Source: Blautia sp. MSJ-19 | GTDB lineage: Bacteria; Bacillota; Clostridia; Lachnospirales; Lachnospiraceae | Direction of reading: 5' to 3' | Length of the DNA: 64,000 nt | Assembly (NCBI RefSeq): GCF_018918125.1 | Contig: NZ_JAHLQA010000025.1 | Coordinates: 1-64,000, forward strand | Shown: piece after piece, positions 33,301 to 45,000 of the stretch | Layout of the letters: every line of letters begins with the position of its first letter | Numbering within the stretch: the first letter of the stretch is position 1 | Notes under the pieces: model-generated | What the model was told of the DNA's origin: nothing | The model's input: only the letters and a program-made list of their open reading frames with translations | Database searches by the model: none | Position numbers and translations under genes: made by a program

Positions 33301-36300
33301 TCCACTGTCCGGTCACTTCGGCATACTGGACTTTGACCTTGCTCCCTACATAATATCTTGGTGTATGAAATGTCTCTGCCATGAACCTTGTAATGTAATC
33401 CTCGGAGATCCAGGTTGCCCCAAGTCTTGCCTCAATCTCTGACGCATCCAGATCTTTTGGCTGTACCTGCTCCAAATACTGCACGTTCACCTGATATTCC
33501 GAGTGATCTTCTGCAAACTGTTTGGCAATCTGAAGTTTCTCCCTCACATTTCCAGAAAGATATTCGTCCGACGGCTCCCATTTTTCACCGATTGGATTCT
33601 TAAAGATCACCCCTGCCAGTTCTTCAGTAAGCTCCTCTTCTGTTTTCCCGGAAAGCTGTGCCATATAGGAAAGGTCAACGCCTGCCCTCTCACCAATAGA
33701 AACCGCAAGTGCTTCACTGGCAGTATCCACGGAAGTTACCGTTTCTGCCCTACGGATTGTCCTTTTGGTAAAAATATCCGCTTTCCGTTTCAGTTCTCCC
33801 TTATCATCCAGAAATTCCAGAGAAGTCAAAAGACAATAACTACTGTCCTGACTAAATGCCCTCTTATTGGCATTGCTGCTGAGAAGACCATATTTTGCTG
33901 TAAAGGTATCGTATTCTTCATTGAGTTTTTCCTGCAGCTTTGTGATCTGTTCATCGCTTCCCTCTTCCATCTGGCACTGGATCAGTTCATTCGTAACATC
34001 ACGGATATTCACCAGCCCTTTGACACGTTCCGCTGTCATAGCCGGAAGATCCATGCGGTTCATCACAGAATTTTCCCGGTAATAGACTTCATCATTCACT
34101 ACGGTAAAACTGAAATTCTTTACATTCGGGTCTGCCGGGATAGAGACAACATCCTCCTCCAACTCTGTATCCGAAAGTTCCAGTTCCGTGATCGTACCAT
34201 GGATATTCTGGACAGCTTCTTTTAATTGTTCTTCTAAGGTAATTCCTTCTTTTGGTTTTACGGTCACTTCCTGCTTTCCATACTGGGTACTTTCTGTAGT
34301 AAACTCACCAAGCACCATTTCCGGATGCTCTGCAAAATAAGCATTGACTGAATAGCCTTTCGGCATTTCCTTTAAATTTAACCATTCCGGTTCCTCAATG
34401 GATGCCCTGTCTCTTTTCTGGAAAAACAGAATATCAGAAACAACGCTGGTATTGGCATTTCTCTGGAACGCATTATTCGGTAATCGGATGGCTCCAAGCA
34501 GTTCTGCCCGGTTTGCGATATACTGTCTCACTGCCGGATTCTGCTTATCCATCGTTCCACAGGAAGTTACCACAGCCACTACGCCACCGGGACGCACCAG
34601 ATCAAGGGATTTTGCAATAAAATAATCATGGATCATAAAATGATGCCGGTCATATCTGCGGTCACTGACCTGATACGCTCCAAACGGAACATTGCCTATC
34701 ACACAGTCAAAAAAGCTGTCCGGATAACTGGTTTCCTCAAATCCCTGCACGGCAATCTTATTTTTCTGGTAAAGCTGTTTTGCAATCCTGCCCGAAACCG
34801 GGTCGAGTTCCACACCGTACATATTGGTTTTGCCCATACTCTCCGGGATCAGTCCCATAAAGTTACCGACACCACAGGACGGTTCCAGAATATTTCCCTG
34901 TTTCAGTCCCATATTTTCCAGTGCTTCATACATACTTCGGATCACGGTCGGGAATGTATAAAAAGCATTTAAGGTCGATGCCTTTGCTGCACTGTATTCT
35001 TCCGGTGATAAGGTATTCTTTAACTCCAGATACTCATTCGCCCAGCTGCTGTTATTCTCTTCAAATGCCTGTGGGATACCACCCCAGCCAACATAACGGG
35101 ATAAGATTTCCTGCTCTTCGGGTGTTGCCAGACGCTCTTCTTTCTCCAACGTCTGTAACAAATGGATGGCTTCCATATTTGCCTTATACTTTGACTTCGG
35201 TCCGCCTGCACCAAGGTCATTATCCTGGATACGGAAGTTGTGTGGTTCTAACACAGCTTTTTCCTGTTCCTGACTTTCCGGAATATCTTCTTTGGCAGTA
35301 ACCTCTTCCTCTTCTATTTCCTCCACATCTGACATATCTACTACGGTCGGTTCTGTCACTGCCTTCGTATCCAAGAAATCAAACATGGTCATCTGGTGTC
35401 CGGATAGTTCCGCAAAAGACGGTTCTGCTTCCGGTGTCGGGAATATCGTATAAGTTCCTTCTGCATACTGGTGGAGTTCCGAAAGAAGTTCTGTTTTCTG
35501 CTGATAGTTTGTCCCATACGCTTCAAAATCCAATGGCAGAGCTGCCAATGCTGCATCCATCTTCTGTAACAGTTCTTCTGTCTGCTCTGGATTCTCTAAT
35601 ACTGCGACCATTTCTTTTCCTGGTTTTTCCCAGAAGAAGTCATCCGTAAATGGTCTGTCTATCTCTTCCGGAAGACGGTCATAAAAGCGGAGTACCTTAT
35701 TCGCCATCTGCTCCCGTTCATATTCCGGCATACGAGCATAATCTTCTGCCTGCAGGAACTGGTCATTCTTTATCAGATAAGCTACTCTGTTTGCAACTTT
35801 ATTCCAGGATAATAAAATTGACGTATATGGATTCCCATAAGCACCTCTTGCAAGAAACAATCCTTTTCCATCATAGTTTGCGTGTGAATCATCGGCACCA
35901 GACAGTGCATGACTGCTTCCACCGATTCCATACTGTTCCTTGATAAAACCTGTCCTCGATCTTTCATCTTCATGAAGTAGATAAAAGGAATACGTCCTAA
36001 GCCTGCCCTGCGAATACGCTCCACCTCCTGCAAGATAAGCATCAATCTCATCCTGTGTAATGAACATCGGATGTTCTTTCCAGGCAAAGCCGTCCCTAGC
36101 CTGATAAGGAATCACCTCATCCGCAAACTTTTGAAACTGCTTTGAGATATTTATAGGATTATAAAGATGGAAACGCATAATAGAATGATTTTCTTCATAG
36201 GCTTCTGCCAGTGCATCCAGTCTTTCATTCAGTTCCGAAAGCCACTGGGGATCCTCCAGCTTTTCTTCCAGATAATCCGTAATCTCCGGATAGATACTGC

Positions 36301-38116
36301 GAAGATGTGGTAAGTCCTCTTCGTCAAAAACAATCTCCGCTACTCCTTCTGCCATATCCCCTTTCATATAGGCAAGAGCCTGGGCGTGTTCTTTTACTGC
36401 ATTACTTCTTGCCGCATCCAATACAGACTGCGGTGCATATTCACCCTGGTCTAAAAGCTGATGGATACGTCCGCTGACATCTTCCCATGATAAAAATGCC
36501 TTATCTAAGATATGGTCTGTAACCGTATGCCCTACTGCGATCTGCATCCCGGTTTCATCAAACCAGACTGAATATTCATTTCCATCAATCTGAAAACCTT
36601 TTCCACCTTTACGGTATTCACGCTTCACAAACTCCGTATATTCCTCCGGTGTCTGTTCACTCATGAAATTATAGATGATCCGAAGCTGGCTGGCTTTCCG
36701 GTTTCCTCCTGTCCGTAAGATCTCATCAACAACTTGCTCTGGAATCGGAATTTCTCCGGCATAAAGGGCAGCTGCCCTTTCCTCGATCTGCCGTCTTTGT
36801 TCATTTGCGGTGGGATATTCGGGCAAAGATAAAGCAGAGGCGATCTCTTCCTCTGCTTTACTCAATCCATCTTCTCTTGTATCTTCGACTAACTGTATAC
36901 CAATTCCGTCAAGATGCTCTCTTCCGCTGTTGCCATCAGTGCGTTCATGTGTGCTGTCCATGCCATCGGATCTGCTTCCTTGTCCGGTGCCGGATTCTTC
37001 TCCAGTAATTTCTCCATCTGGCTGTCCATTCTCTCCTGTGCTGCTTTCTCGATCTGTTCCAGATGGCTGTTCAGCTTCCCGGTCAGGGACAGGCTCTGAT
37101 AAAGGCTGTTCTTGTGTTCTTTCAGAAATGTCCTCCGCAGCATCCCATATTTCCCGATCGTCACTTCTTCCTCTTCGACGGTCAGATTCGGAAACAGGTA
37201 ATCTCCCTTGCGATGATATGTCAGTTCCATAATCGTTTCCTCCTTCATTTTCAATATTTTCTTCTTTTTTCGTTTCTGCATCCTGATTTTTAATTTCTCG
37301 CATTAACGTGGTAAAGTTATTATAATTCCTTTCATTGGATTTTTCAACCTCTTTTCTCGCTTCTTCCAGAGAAATTTTATGTACGGTCTTTCCAATATCA
37401 ATCAGAATACTCTCACTGAGCTGGCTTGCCGCATTTCCAAGGAAGGTGAGAACTGACAGACGGTTATAATCTGTGATATGCATGAAGTCCTCTTCTTCCA
37501 GAAGTTCCATCGGGTCAAGCCCGCATCGCCTGGAAAGCAGATAGTAAACACTGTCTGTTGCCAGCTGACGAAAATCACTGCGGATCGTCACCTCATCCAG
37601 ATCTTCCAGATAAGTACCTTCTACAGCATATTCCAATCCATCCAGGTATTCCTCCAGATTGTCATTGACCATTTCCCTTGCGACCGCCATCAATGCGTCC
37701 TGCAAAGTTGCCGCATCCTTTTCTTCCAGAGCATAGACTTCTGCCAGATGGGTGAGGATCTCTTCTCTCTGGTGTTCCTGCATCTTCCAAAGATATGGGC
37801 TTCTGCCTCCGGCTACCATGTGGGTATCCGAAATATCAAACACATAACGAAGTTTGGTATTCTGCCAGGTTTCATCAAACAAGGCAATTCCTCTTGCACC
37901 ACGATTTACCCAGCGTAACATCTTTTCATTCCATAGTTCCAGTGATGCACAGGCTGTTGCGTCTGGACGCTGTGCATGGATCAGAAGCTGGTCTGAAAAA
38001 GAATAACGATATAACCTTGATGCTGTGTCCATATAATCCATCCAATCCCCTGGCGAACTGCTCACTGATACGGCATGTTCCTGCACCAAGTTTCGGATGT
38101 CCTGTAGTTTAGACAT
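30332..38116 (-). CDS. Giant methylase-helicase (N6-adenine methyltransferase-like plus SNF2 helicase)
   Basis: 2594 residues with AGGAGGG before ATG 38116. The N-terminal ~270 residues are an ArdC-like/plasmid domain, followed by a hydrophilic linker (~280-420) that also encodes tnpV in another frame. A DNA methyltransferase core follows: motif I in [15 protein letters not shown] (~1075-1090) and motif IV as GNVPFG (~1140) in place of the usual NPPY/F. The helicase has Walker A in [10 protein letters not shown] (~1747), DESHSFKN (~1910) and a C-terminal helicase domain with [15 protein letters not shown] (~2240). Such proteins are conserved in Tn1549-type ICEs and are thought to protect or process transferred DNA. 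Confidence 0.9.
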   Translation of the reverse strand: MSKLQDIRNLVQEHAVSVSSSPGDWMDYMDTASRLYRYSFSDQLLIHAQRPDATACASLELWNEKMLRWVNRGARGIALFDETWQNTKLRYVFDISDTHMVAGGRSPYLWKMQEHQREEILTHLAEVYALEEKDAATLQDALMAVAREMVNDNLEEYLDGLEYAVEGTYLEDLDEVTIRSDFRQLATDSVYYLLSRRCGLDPMELLEEEDFMHITDYNRLSVLTFLGNAASQLSESILIDIGKTVHKISLEEARKEVEKSNERNYNNFTTLMREIKNQDAETKKEENIENEGGNDYGTDISSQGRLPVSESDRRRGRSDDREIWDAAEDISERTQEQPLSEPVPDREAEQPSGTDRESSTGENGQPDGEITGEESGTGQGSRSDGMDSTHERTDGNSGREHLDGIGIQLVEDTREDGLSKAEEEIASALSLPEYPTANEQRRQIEERAAALYAGEIPIPEQVVDEILRTGGNRKASQLRIIYNFMSEQTPEEYTEFVKREYRKGGKGFQIDGNEYSVWFDETGMQIAVGHTVTDHILDKAFLSWEDVSGRIHQLLDQGEYAPQSVLDAARSNAVKEHAQALAYMKGDMAEGVAEIVFDEEDLPHLRSIYPEITDYLEEKLEDPQWLSELNERLDALAEAYEENHSIMRFHLYNPINISKQFQKFADEVIPYQARDGFAWKEHPMFITQDEIDAYLAGGGAYSQGRLRTYSFYLLHEDERSRTGFIKEQYGIGGSSHALSGADDSHANYDGKGLFLARGAYGNPYTSILLSWNKVANRVAYLIKNDQFLQAEDYARMPEYEREQMANKVLRFYDRLPEEIDRPFTDDFFWEKPGKEMVAVLENPEQTEELLQKMDAALAALPLDFEAYGTNYQQKTELLSELHQYAEGTYTIFPTPEAEPSFAELSGHQMTMFDFLDTKAVTEPTVVDMSDVEEIEEEEVTAKEDIPESQEQEKAVLEPHNFRIQDNDLGAGGPKSKYKANMEAIHLLQTLEKEERLATPEEQEILSRYVGWGGIPQAFEENNSSWANEYLELKNTLSPEEYSAAKASTLNAFYTFPTVIRSMYEALENMGLKQGNILEPSCGVGNFMGLIPESMGKTNMYGVELDPVSGRIAKQLYQKNKIAVQGFEETSYPDSFFDCVIGNVPFGAYQVSDRRYDRHHFMIHDYFIAKSLDLVRPGGVVAVVTSCGTMDKQNPAVRQYIANRAELLGAIRLPNNAFQRNANTSVVSDILFFQKRDRASIEEPEWLNLKEMPKGYSVNAYFAEHPEMVLGEFTTESTQYGKQEVTVKPKEGITLEEQLKEAVQNIHGTITELELSDTELEEDVVSIPADPNVKNFSFTVVNDEVYYRENSVMNRMDLPAMTAERVKGLVNIRDVTNELIQCQMEEGSDEQITKLQEKLNEEYDTFTAKYGLLSSNANKRAFSQDSSYCLLTSLEFLDDKGELKRKADIFTKRTIRRAETVTSVDTASEALAVSIGERAGVDLSYMAQLSGKTEEELTEELAGVIFKNPIGEKWEPSDEYLSGNVREKLQIAKQFAEDHSEYQVNVQYLEQVQPKDLDASEIEARLGATWISEDYITRFMAETFHTPRYYVGSKVKVQYAEVTGQWNVMGKNVDSYGNALVTSTYGTQRANAYRLLEDALNLRDTKIYDTVQDADGEHRELNRKETMLAQQKQELIKEEFKEWIFKDLHRREDLCKIYNERFNSIRPREYDGSHIQFVGMNPEITLMPHQKNAVAHVLYGNNTLLAHCVGAGKTFQMIAAGMESKRLGLSQKNLYVVPNHLTEQWGSDFLRLYPGANILVATKKDFEPANRKRFCSRIATGDYDAVIIGHTQFEKIPLSRERQIAMLEDQIADITFSIEEAAHQAGQNYTIKQLEKTKKSLQARMKKLNDQTRKDDVVTFEQLGVDRLFVDESHSFKNLFLYTKMRNVAGISQTDAQKSSDMFMKCRYMDELTGGRGITFATGTPVSNSMTELYTIMRYLQYDTLMRMGMGHFDSWAATFGETVTAIELSPEGTGYRAKTRFARFFNLPELISIFKEAADIQTSDMLNLPVPEAEFINEVLKPSEEQQEMVSAFSERAEEVRAGLVNPTVDNMLKITNDGRKCALDQRLLNELLPDAEKSKVNTCVENAFQVWDEGKADRTTQLIFCDLSTPKGDGTFNVYDDVRNKLVARGIPKEEIAFIHEYNTETKKADLFAKVRAGQVRILMGSTPKLGAGTNVQDRLIALHHLDCPWKPSDLEQQEGRILRQGNQNDKVKIFRYVTENTFDAYMWQILENKQKFISQIMTSKSPVRACEDVDDTALSYAEIKALATGNPYIKEKMDLDVQVSKLKLLKANHTSQIYRLESDIAKNFPIQISALKERIAGMQVDSQVVKSVDLQDNDTFAMTVGNVLYEDKKEAGEALIAACAGLKTVSTGGKVGEYHGFTLSASYNMFSNAFELTVKGKCSYKLEIGKDPVGNMQRIHNTLSSIDRKLTESEQKLETVQQQLATAQEEVKKPFPKEAELNEKMERLSELNALLNMDEKGNETIMADEDIGREGSSTDSRDAVEEKELPETADRIHKPSILERLKQEKTQQNTAEQPPVQKTAKKKHEQEL
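36889..37230 (-). CDS. tnpV: TnpV family protein, nested in another frame of the helicase gene
   Basis: 113 residues, fully inside the helicase gene, same strand, one frame shifted. ATG 37230 has AGGAGG (37239-37244) eight bases upstream. The protein reads [16 protein letters not shown], then [40 protein letters not shown] and ends [25 protein letters not shown], closely matching the TnpV family of Tn4451-type elements (YHRQGDYLLPDL...). The helicase frame across it is low-complexity acidic/polar (many Gly, Glu, Ser, Asp, Gln), as expected when the other frame is constrained. The function of TnpV is unknown. Recognition of the family is strong; expression is inferred. Confidence 0.82.
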   Translation of the reverse strand: MELTYHRKGDYLFPNLTVEEEEVTIGKYGMLRRTFLKEHKNSLYQSLSLTGKLNSHLEQIEKAAQERMDSQMEKLLEKNPAPDKEADPMAWTAHMNALMATAEESILTELVYS

Positions 38117-38136
38117 TAAACTTCCCTCCTATCAAT

Positions 38137-38170
38137 AAAAAAACAGCCCACTCTTTTTTAGAATTGGCTG
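38137..38170 (-). terminator. Terminator of the holin-like toxin transcript
   Basis: On the - strand CAGCC (38166-38170 as GGCTG) pairs with GGCTG (38144-38148 as CAGCC), and seven T residues follow (38137-38143 as A). It lies about 150 bases past the small toxin gene and just ahead of the giant helicase gene. Confidence 0.6.
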
Positions 38171-38182
38171 CATAAAATGTAC

Positions 38183-38211
38183 TTTACTTTTCGGAGAGAA
38201 AATGCTATATT
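38183..38211 (+). promoter_or_regulatory. Promoter of a putative antisense antitoxin RNA
   Basis: TTTACT (38183-38188) and TATATT (38206-38211) are 17 bases apart on the + strand, giving a predicted start near 38218. It points at the 3' end of the holin-like toxin gene. Confidence 0.55.
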
Positions 38212-38217
38212 CTAATT

Positions 38218-38327
38218 GAAAAGAGTAACCGCCCACAAGGTGGATGCTCCTGGATTAGGTTTTAATTTATTTTGCTCTCAAAGAGAGCTGCCTATCCTGT
38301 TGGCAGACAGGGTAGGCTATTTTTTTC
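38218..38327 (+). ncRNA. Putative antisense RNA antitoxin (RatA-like arrangement)
   Basis: About 110 bases from the predicted start to a strong terminator (GCCTATCCTG...CAGGGTAGGC, 38290-38317, followed by ATTTTTTT). The terminator overlaps the last codons of the small toxin gene on the opposite strand, so toxin mRNA and RNA would pair over their 3' parts, as in the TxpA/RatA pair of Bacillus. Not experimentally known; inferred from promoter, terminator and geometry. Confidence 0.6.
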
Positions 38328-38418
38328 GCTTGTTGTCCCTATTATCCAAATAGGCAAGCAAAGCAATCAGAAACGTACCGCCTAAGAACAATAAGCTCAA
38401 GACTTCGTATGTATCCAT
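38317..38418 (-). CDS. Putative holin-like type I toxin
   Basis: 33 residues (start MDTYEVLSLLFLGGTFLIAL, end LDNRDNKRKK): one membrane helix and a basic tail, the pattern of the TxpA/BsrG-like 'putative holin-like toxin' family. GGGAGGTGG (38424-38432) lies before ATG 38418. It is too short for most gene callers. Overexpression of such peptides damages the membrane; the opposite-strand RNA would prevent this. It probably stabilises the ICE. Confidence 0.75.
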   Translation of the reverse strand: MDTYEVLSLLFLGGTFLIALLAYLDNRDNKRKK

Positions 38419-38548
38419 TCGCTCCACCTCCCTTCTTCTGTATCCCTTAACGGAATCTGAAAATCCAGGAGGTTTTTACCAACCCTGTACACGGTTACTC
38501 CAGTAATATTCTAACAGGTAACTCTCCGCAAAGCAATTCCTTTTTACT

Positions 38549-39019
38549 TCATACGGTTTTATATTCTGTTTTTCTCTTATTCTCTGGCCAATGCAGTTTC
38601 CATTCCAGATATTCCTCTTCTGTGATTCTTCCATCGCCCAATTTCTGCTTTTTCCCCATCCATTCCTGCAGATAAGACATTGTTTTTTTATCCCTTATTG
38701 TGATTCCAACTATTTCACTTTCTGAATCATTTAGCAGGAACAGATGAAAAAGCCCTCTATTTTCTTCATCCATCCAGAATAAAGTTTCCATTAATTCGTC
38801 CATTGTCGCAATTCCAGGACTTAAAAAATTTCGGACATCAACTTCCAATATTTCTGCTATCCGGATAAGCGTTTCCTGCTTCGGTGTACGCTGTCCACTT
38901 TCATATTGGGCGATTCTCACATCCGCACTACTTTCCCCATATCCTAATCTGCGTCCCAATTCCTTTTGAGTTATGTTGCGAAACATACGGATTTTTCTTA
39001 TTCTTGCTCCTAATTTCAA
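38549..39019 (-). CDS. XRE-family transcriptional regulator
   Basis: 156 residues from TTG 39019, which has AAGGAG (39026-39031) upstream; the frame is open to GTG 39058, but that part overlaps the terminator hairpin of the previous gene. The HTH is clear (KLGARIRKIRMFRNITQKEL, GRRLGYGESSADVRIAQYES, GQRTPKQETL). The C-terminal part contains YLQEWMGKKQKLGDGRITEE and a DE-rich helix. It follows the surface-protein operon and could control the large transfer operon. Confidence 0.85.
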   Translation of the reverse strand: MKLGARIRKIRMFRNITQKELGRRLGYGESSADVRIAQYESGQRTPKQETLIRIAEILEVDVRNFLSPGIATMDELMETLFWMDEENRGLFHLFLLNDSESEIVGITIRDKKTMSYLQEWMGKKQKLGDGRITEEEYLEWKLHWPENKRKTEYKTV

Positions 39020-39035
39020 TTTCTTCTCCTTTTCA

Positions 39036-39064
39036 AAATGGGGCTGTGCAGTAACCACAGCCCC
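39036..39064 (-). terminator. Terminator after the surface-protein gene
   Basis: GGGGCTGTG (39040-39048) and CACAGCCCC (39056-39064) form a perfect 9-bp stem; on the - strand ATTTT follows. It separates the adhesin gene from the XRE gene. Confidence 0.75.
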
Positions 39065-39082
39065 AGAACACTATTTATATTA

Positions 39083-42000
39083 TCATTTGCGTTTTCTCTT
39101 AACTGCCACTACAGTTCCCAGACATCCTGCTGATACCGCAAGAGTCAGAACAAAAATAGCAATATTTGTATTATCTCCTGTTTTTGGTGAATTGGATACA
39201 GAAGTCGCATCAGAACCATGGGAACCAGGAGTGCTGCCTTCCTGATTTTCTGATGTTTCTGGAGTATCTTTTTCCGGAGCTTTCTTATTTGTCAGATCCA
39301 GAGTATATTCAATCACAGGAGTACGGTCATTGACATATTCAAACTGAATCTTATGCTCTGTTTCATCAAGCTGATAGCCATCCAGTGTTTTTGTTTCTTT
39401 CAGGATATATGTAATTGCTTTTTTATACTGCCCATTCTTAAAAGTCGCAACCGGATAATTCTTTGATTCTGCATGGCCGGCACTGTCTGTTACCAGAGTT
39501 TCCAGAACTTTACCTTTACTGTCACAAAGGGCAAATTCTACACCTTTCATTGGCTTCTTGGTGTCTTTATCTGTTTTGTTTAAGATTACCTTTCCCATTG
39601 CCTGTTCATCTTCCATTTTGGCTCCCTGAACATCTCCGGTGTCCTTAACCTCAAATGTCACTTTATTTGCCACAATATAGCCTTTCGGTGCTGTTTCCTC
39701 CAATAATGTATAAGTACCGATTGGAAGTTTCTCTACATAATGGGGCTGATCACCAGATGTCCAGCTTTCCATAACTTCCTGGTTTTCATTAAGGATATAC
39801 AGTTTAGCACCTTTGACCTCGCTGCTTCCATCTGTCATATCAACTTTACTGATCAGAATTTTTGTTGTATCGTCCTGCATTTCTACTTTCTGTATATCTG
39901 CAGTATTTTCTACTACAAACGTAATGGATTCTGCAGTTGCATAGCCATCAGCAGGAATTGTCTCTGTTAATGTATATTTCTTTCCAACTTCCAGTTCCTT
40001 AAGGATGTGTGGTGTGCTTCCGGATGTCCACTCATCCACAACGTTTCCCTCTGAATCGGATACTTTCAGTTTTGCACCTGGTAATTCTTCCCCGGTTGTA
40101 ATATCTGATTTTGTGATTTCAAAAGTAGTTGGCTCATCTTCATAAGTGAACTCAAAGGATACTTCTGCAACCTCTTCTCCCGCATAAGCAAAATCAAATT
40201 CCTTGATTTCTTCTGTTGTCACAAATCCAGCAGGAGCCTGCACTTCTTTTACATAGTAGTTGCCATTGATTGGAAGATCTGCCGTAAATACAATTCTTCC
40301 ATCCTGATCCGTAGCTTTCTGCTCGATCATGGTATCTGCTTTCAGGATTACTTCGCCTTCTGCATTTAAAATATCATTCTTTGTATAAAGTGCAAATACT
40401 CCGCCTTCCAGAACACGGTCTGCATTTTTTTCTTTCTTAACTACAGTTACTTTTGCTTTCTGGCGGTTATTCTGCCAGTCCTCATCATAAGTCACAACCG
40501 GAGTATTCTGATCACGATAAGTCAGATCAACCTCTCTGATTTCTCCATCCAGAACATATCCATCCGCCGTCTCTTTTTCCTTTACATAATATTTGCCTAA
40601 AGGAAGATCTTCTGATCTCGCATATCCAAGAGCATCTGTCGTAATTGTTGCTACCAGTTCGTCCTTTTTATAATAATCACTGCTTTCCCCATCTGCAGCC
40701 TTGATATCCTCCGCTGCATAAATTTCAAAAGTAACATCTTTCAAAGAACCTGTAACATAACCAAATGCTGCGTCCATGCCGCCTGCCAGCATATCTTTCC
40801 AGGTAACTTCTTTGACAAATTCACCTTTTTTATTGATGATGATTCGTCCAACCGGAACAGCATCCTTCATTTCTACTTTTTGAACATCTGCAGTATCAGA
40901 AACTGTAAATTTCACTTCCTCTGCCTGCAGATAACCATATGGTGCAAACTCTTCCCGAAGTGTGTAATTTTCTCCCACATGAAGTCTCTTTATTACATGA
41001 GCTTTTCCTTTTACAGAAGTCCATTTTTCTACTTCTTTTCCATCTGAATCCAAAATCGTCAGTGTTGCTCCGTCAAGTTCCACACCTGTTGTAATATCTG
41101 ATTTCGTAAATTCAGTTGTTGTCGGCTCATTATTAAAAACGGTTTCCAGTTTTACTGTTTTTACTTCCTGTCCCTGATATTTCGCAGTCACCTCAATCTG
41201 CTCATCAGAAGATACAAAACCATCTGGTGCTGCCAGTTCTTTTATATAATAAGTTCCAAATGGCAGATCCTGCTCAAAAACAGCTTTTCCATCTTCACCT
41301 GTTACCGCTTTTGTAAGCAGTTCGTCTGCTTTTACCAGTACCTTATCCCCTGCTTTTATATCCTCTTTTGCGTAAAGACCAAACTCTGCTCCAGAAAGCC
41401 CTTTCTCATTTTCAGCATCTTTTTTCACAACTGACACTTCTACTTTCTGGCGGTCATTTATAAACTCTGCACTCTGTGAGATCACTGGTGTATCCTGGTC
41501 TGCATAGACGAAAGAAATTTTCTGTTCTTCTTTATTTAATACAAATCCCTCTGGTGCAGTCTTTTCTACCACTTTGTATTCTCCTAAAGGCAGATTATCA
41601 AGATCTGCTTTTCCGGATTCATCCGTTGTCAGTTCTGCAACTTTTGCACCCTTTGCATATTCCAGGATTCTTTTTCCTGTGTCATCTTTCTGGAAATCAG
41701 CTGTATAAATGTCCTCTGCAGCATACACTTCATATACTGCACCGGAAAGATTCTGAACTTCATACTTAAAATCATTCTTATAGGTCGAAAGAACCTCTCC
41801 TTTTTTCTGTACAGTGAGTTTTCCTTTCACCGGATGATTCTCATATACAACTTCAATGATTGCATCACCTGATACCGGATCAGTCTGATACAGGGTATTG
41901 GTGTCCACCTGTATTTCGACATAATTTTTGTTAATGGTATAACCGTCCGGTGCTGTTACCTCTTCGATTCTATAATGACCGATTTTTAAATTCTGCGGCA

Positions 42001-45000
42001 AGATCAGATATCCGTCTATATCTGTGAAATAAGAGGTATGTGTAACGGTTGTCGGGTATGTAGTTACCTGCTCTACATATTTTTCATGATCCAGATCATA
42101 AATTTTAAACTCTGTTCCCGGAATTAAAACTGATTTTTTAGTCTCGTCATCCTGTTTGATGATTTTCAGTTTTGCAGAAAATTCTTTATCCAAAAGAACT
42201 CTCCATGTCTGCGGCTCTGTTGGTTTATTCTCTGTAATCCGGACAATAAAATCATCTACAGGTTTGTAATTATGGGGTGTTGTAGTTTCTCTCACCAGAT
42301 ATGTTCCATATGGAATTGCAATGGATTTTACATAACCTTTCTCATTTGTAAAAATTTCTGTTGCCCCATTTTCACCGATCACAACCGGCTCTGCAGAGGA
42401 AAAATCATAATTTCCATCCTCTTTTACCACCAAAGAAGATACCAGATATGCACTAAATCCAGCTCCGGATAATAATGCAGCATCTGTATCTCCATTATTG
42501 GCAGCTTTAATAAGTTCAAACGGCTGTTTTTTTACAGTTTCCAGCGAAGTACATTCTTTTTCTACAACCGCTGTCAGATCACCTTCATCACTGCATACAA
42601 GGTCATATTCATTCTCATCTGTCAGATATCCTACGGAAGGGGTAATTTCCTTGATATAATACTCTCCAAGATAAAGATTCTTTATCCTTGCTTTTCCCTC
42701 TTTATCTGTGGTCAGCGTACCGATTTGGCTTCCTGCTTTATAAATAACACCGGTTTTTCCATCTGGATGGGTAATATCGTTTCTTGCATAAAGTCCATAC
42801 ACCGCATTTTTCAGGGAAGCATCTCCCTGTGCCTTATTTTCTTTTGTCTCGGCATCTTTTTTATTCAAAGAGATTGTAGCACTGACCCTGTCATTCACAA
42901 AAGTATGACTGAAAGAAATTTTTGCCTGTTCATCATTGGTATAACTGAACTGGAAAGAATAAGTATCTTTCTCATTTCTGACATAACCAGCCGGAGCCTG
43001 GACTTCTTTTACATAATAAGAAAATCCCACTGGAAGATCTGCTTTAAATGCTGCTTTTCCATCAGTACCAGTAATTGCAGTCTCAATCAGAGCATCTTTT
43101 TTTACTGCTACTTTTCCATCCACAGTTTTCATATCCTGCGCTGCAAACAGAGCAAAATGCCCTCCGGATAGTGTATTTTCAGTATCTTTGTCTTTCTTTA
43201 TCACCTGCACCACTGCTTTCTGACGGTCATTTGTAAAGGTAGTCTCTGAGAAAGCCGCTTCTGCAGTCTGCCCTGCATAAGAAATGGTTACTTTTTTTGT
43301 TTCTTTTGCATTATAAAAATTTTCCGGGGCCTGTGCTTCTGTTACATTATAGCTTCCAAGCGGAAGATTCTTTACCGTTACAGAACCGTTCTCACCTGTG
43401 ATCAGATTTTTCGCTACTTCTGCGCCTTTTTTGTAAACTGTTTTTCCACCTGCTGTTACAATATCCTCGGCAGCATATACGTTATAAACGGCTCCTTTCT
43501 GACGGCGTTTCTCATACTGGAATAAAGTTCCATTTTCATCAGATACAGCTCCTACGAAAACCTCACCCTCTTTATAAACGGTCAGATTTCCTTTCTGCTC
43601 TTTGTCCGTTACAGTCTGTTTGGTCGTACTGCCAACTACTAATTTCACTCCATAAGAGGAAGCCTGGACAACATAACCTTCTGGTGCTGTAATTTCCTTT
43701 AAGTAAACTGTATCCTGTGTCTTAGTAAGAGTTACACGTGAAGAACCATTGCTGTCTGTTGGCGGCATTTTAGCAATCAGCTTTGTGCAGGCGTTATCAC
43801 TATATACCCCATACACGGCTCCAGCTATATTTTTTCCAGTATCTCCATCTTTCTTTGTAATTTCAATAACTGCTTCTTCCGGCCAGTCAACTGTAATCTG
43901 CAGGTCAGAGGAATCTGTATAGTAGCCAAAACCAATGTCCTGTGAACTCTCCAATTTTAAGAGCATTGCATGGAAATCCAAAGGGAAATTAGATGTAATC
44001 GCATACTTTCCTTTCAGGCTACCCATATTGGCTGTTGTAGCTACAAGATGGAATTTCTCTCCACCCTTTACAGTGACATTTCCAGATGCCGTTTTTCCTG
44101 TGGTTTCATTAACAAGGCTTACTCCGTTCTCCAGATGAATGGTAATGGTAAATGCTTCATTTGCCTTCCAGGTAAAACTTTCTGTTTCCTTTCCCGTTGC
44201 ATTAACGGAAAGTCCTGGAAGAAGTTTCATTGCTGTCGGATCAGGCATTTTAGCAAGAGCTGCTTTAATCTCTTTCAGCATATTTTTAGCGGTTGTAGAA
44301 AGCGCACCTCCAAATCCGGATTCGCCATCATATAAATAGTCAACCAGGTAATGCTGCATGGCTCTTGTCTCAGAACTGCATCCATATTTTTCCATAATGG
44401 ATTTTACATTATATCCGTTGAATGTATGTCCCCATCCAGGACCGCCATATCCATAGAACAAAGCTTTCCGCAGATACTTATCATCTCCGCCCTCATCCAG
44501 TTCAACCATATTTTTATATGTTGTCCCACTTGGAGGTGACTGCATGGAGTGCTGCATACAATACGCATTTACTGTATAAGTCTTTCCGCCTGCTTTGTAA
44601 CGAACATATTTGTAGCTGTCATTTCCACCCTGTCCCATAACTGTATCAAACGGATGAAGCTGGCCATCTGAATAATAGTAATATTTATTTGCTTCAATAT
44701 TTGTTGCATCATCCCATGGAGTATCGGTTGCAAGTAACATGATACCATTTTCTGCCTGATCTATGGAAACACTTAGGTCAATGTCATCTGCTGGCATTTC
44801 AAAACTGAATTTGTCCGATTCTTCGTGATAAGTCACCTCTGAATACAATAAATCTTCTGTATTCTCTGTCTGGTTTGCCTGTACTTTTGTTGTTCCTACT
44901 GCAATTAAGCTGCCTTGCGGCATATCTCCGGAAAATACAACGGTTTCTCCTGGCTGATACTGTCCATCTTCATGGTTCAGCTCAATATGAAATTCCTCTC

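Noticed and set aside
33503-34225. 240-codon + strand frame
   Set aside because: Antisense to the helicase gene, no ribosome-binding site, composition of a mirror frame (Cys, Phe, His-rich), no family.
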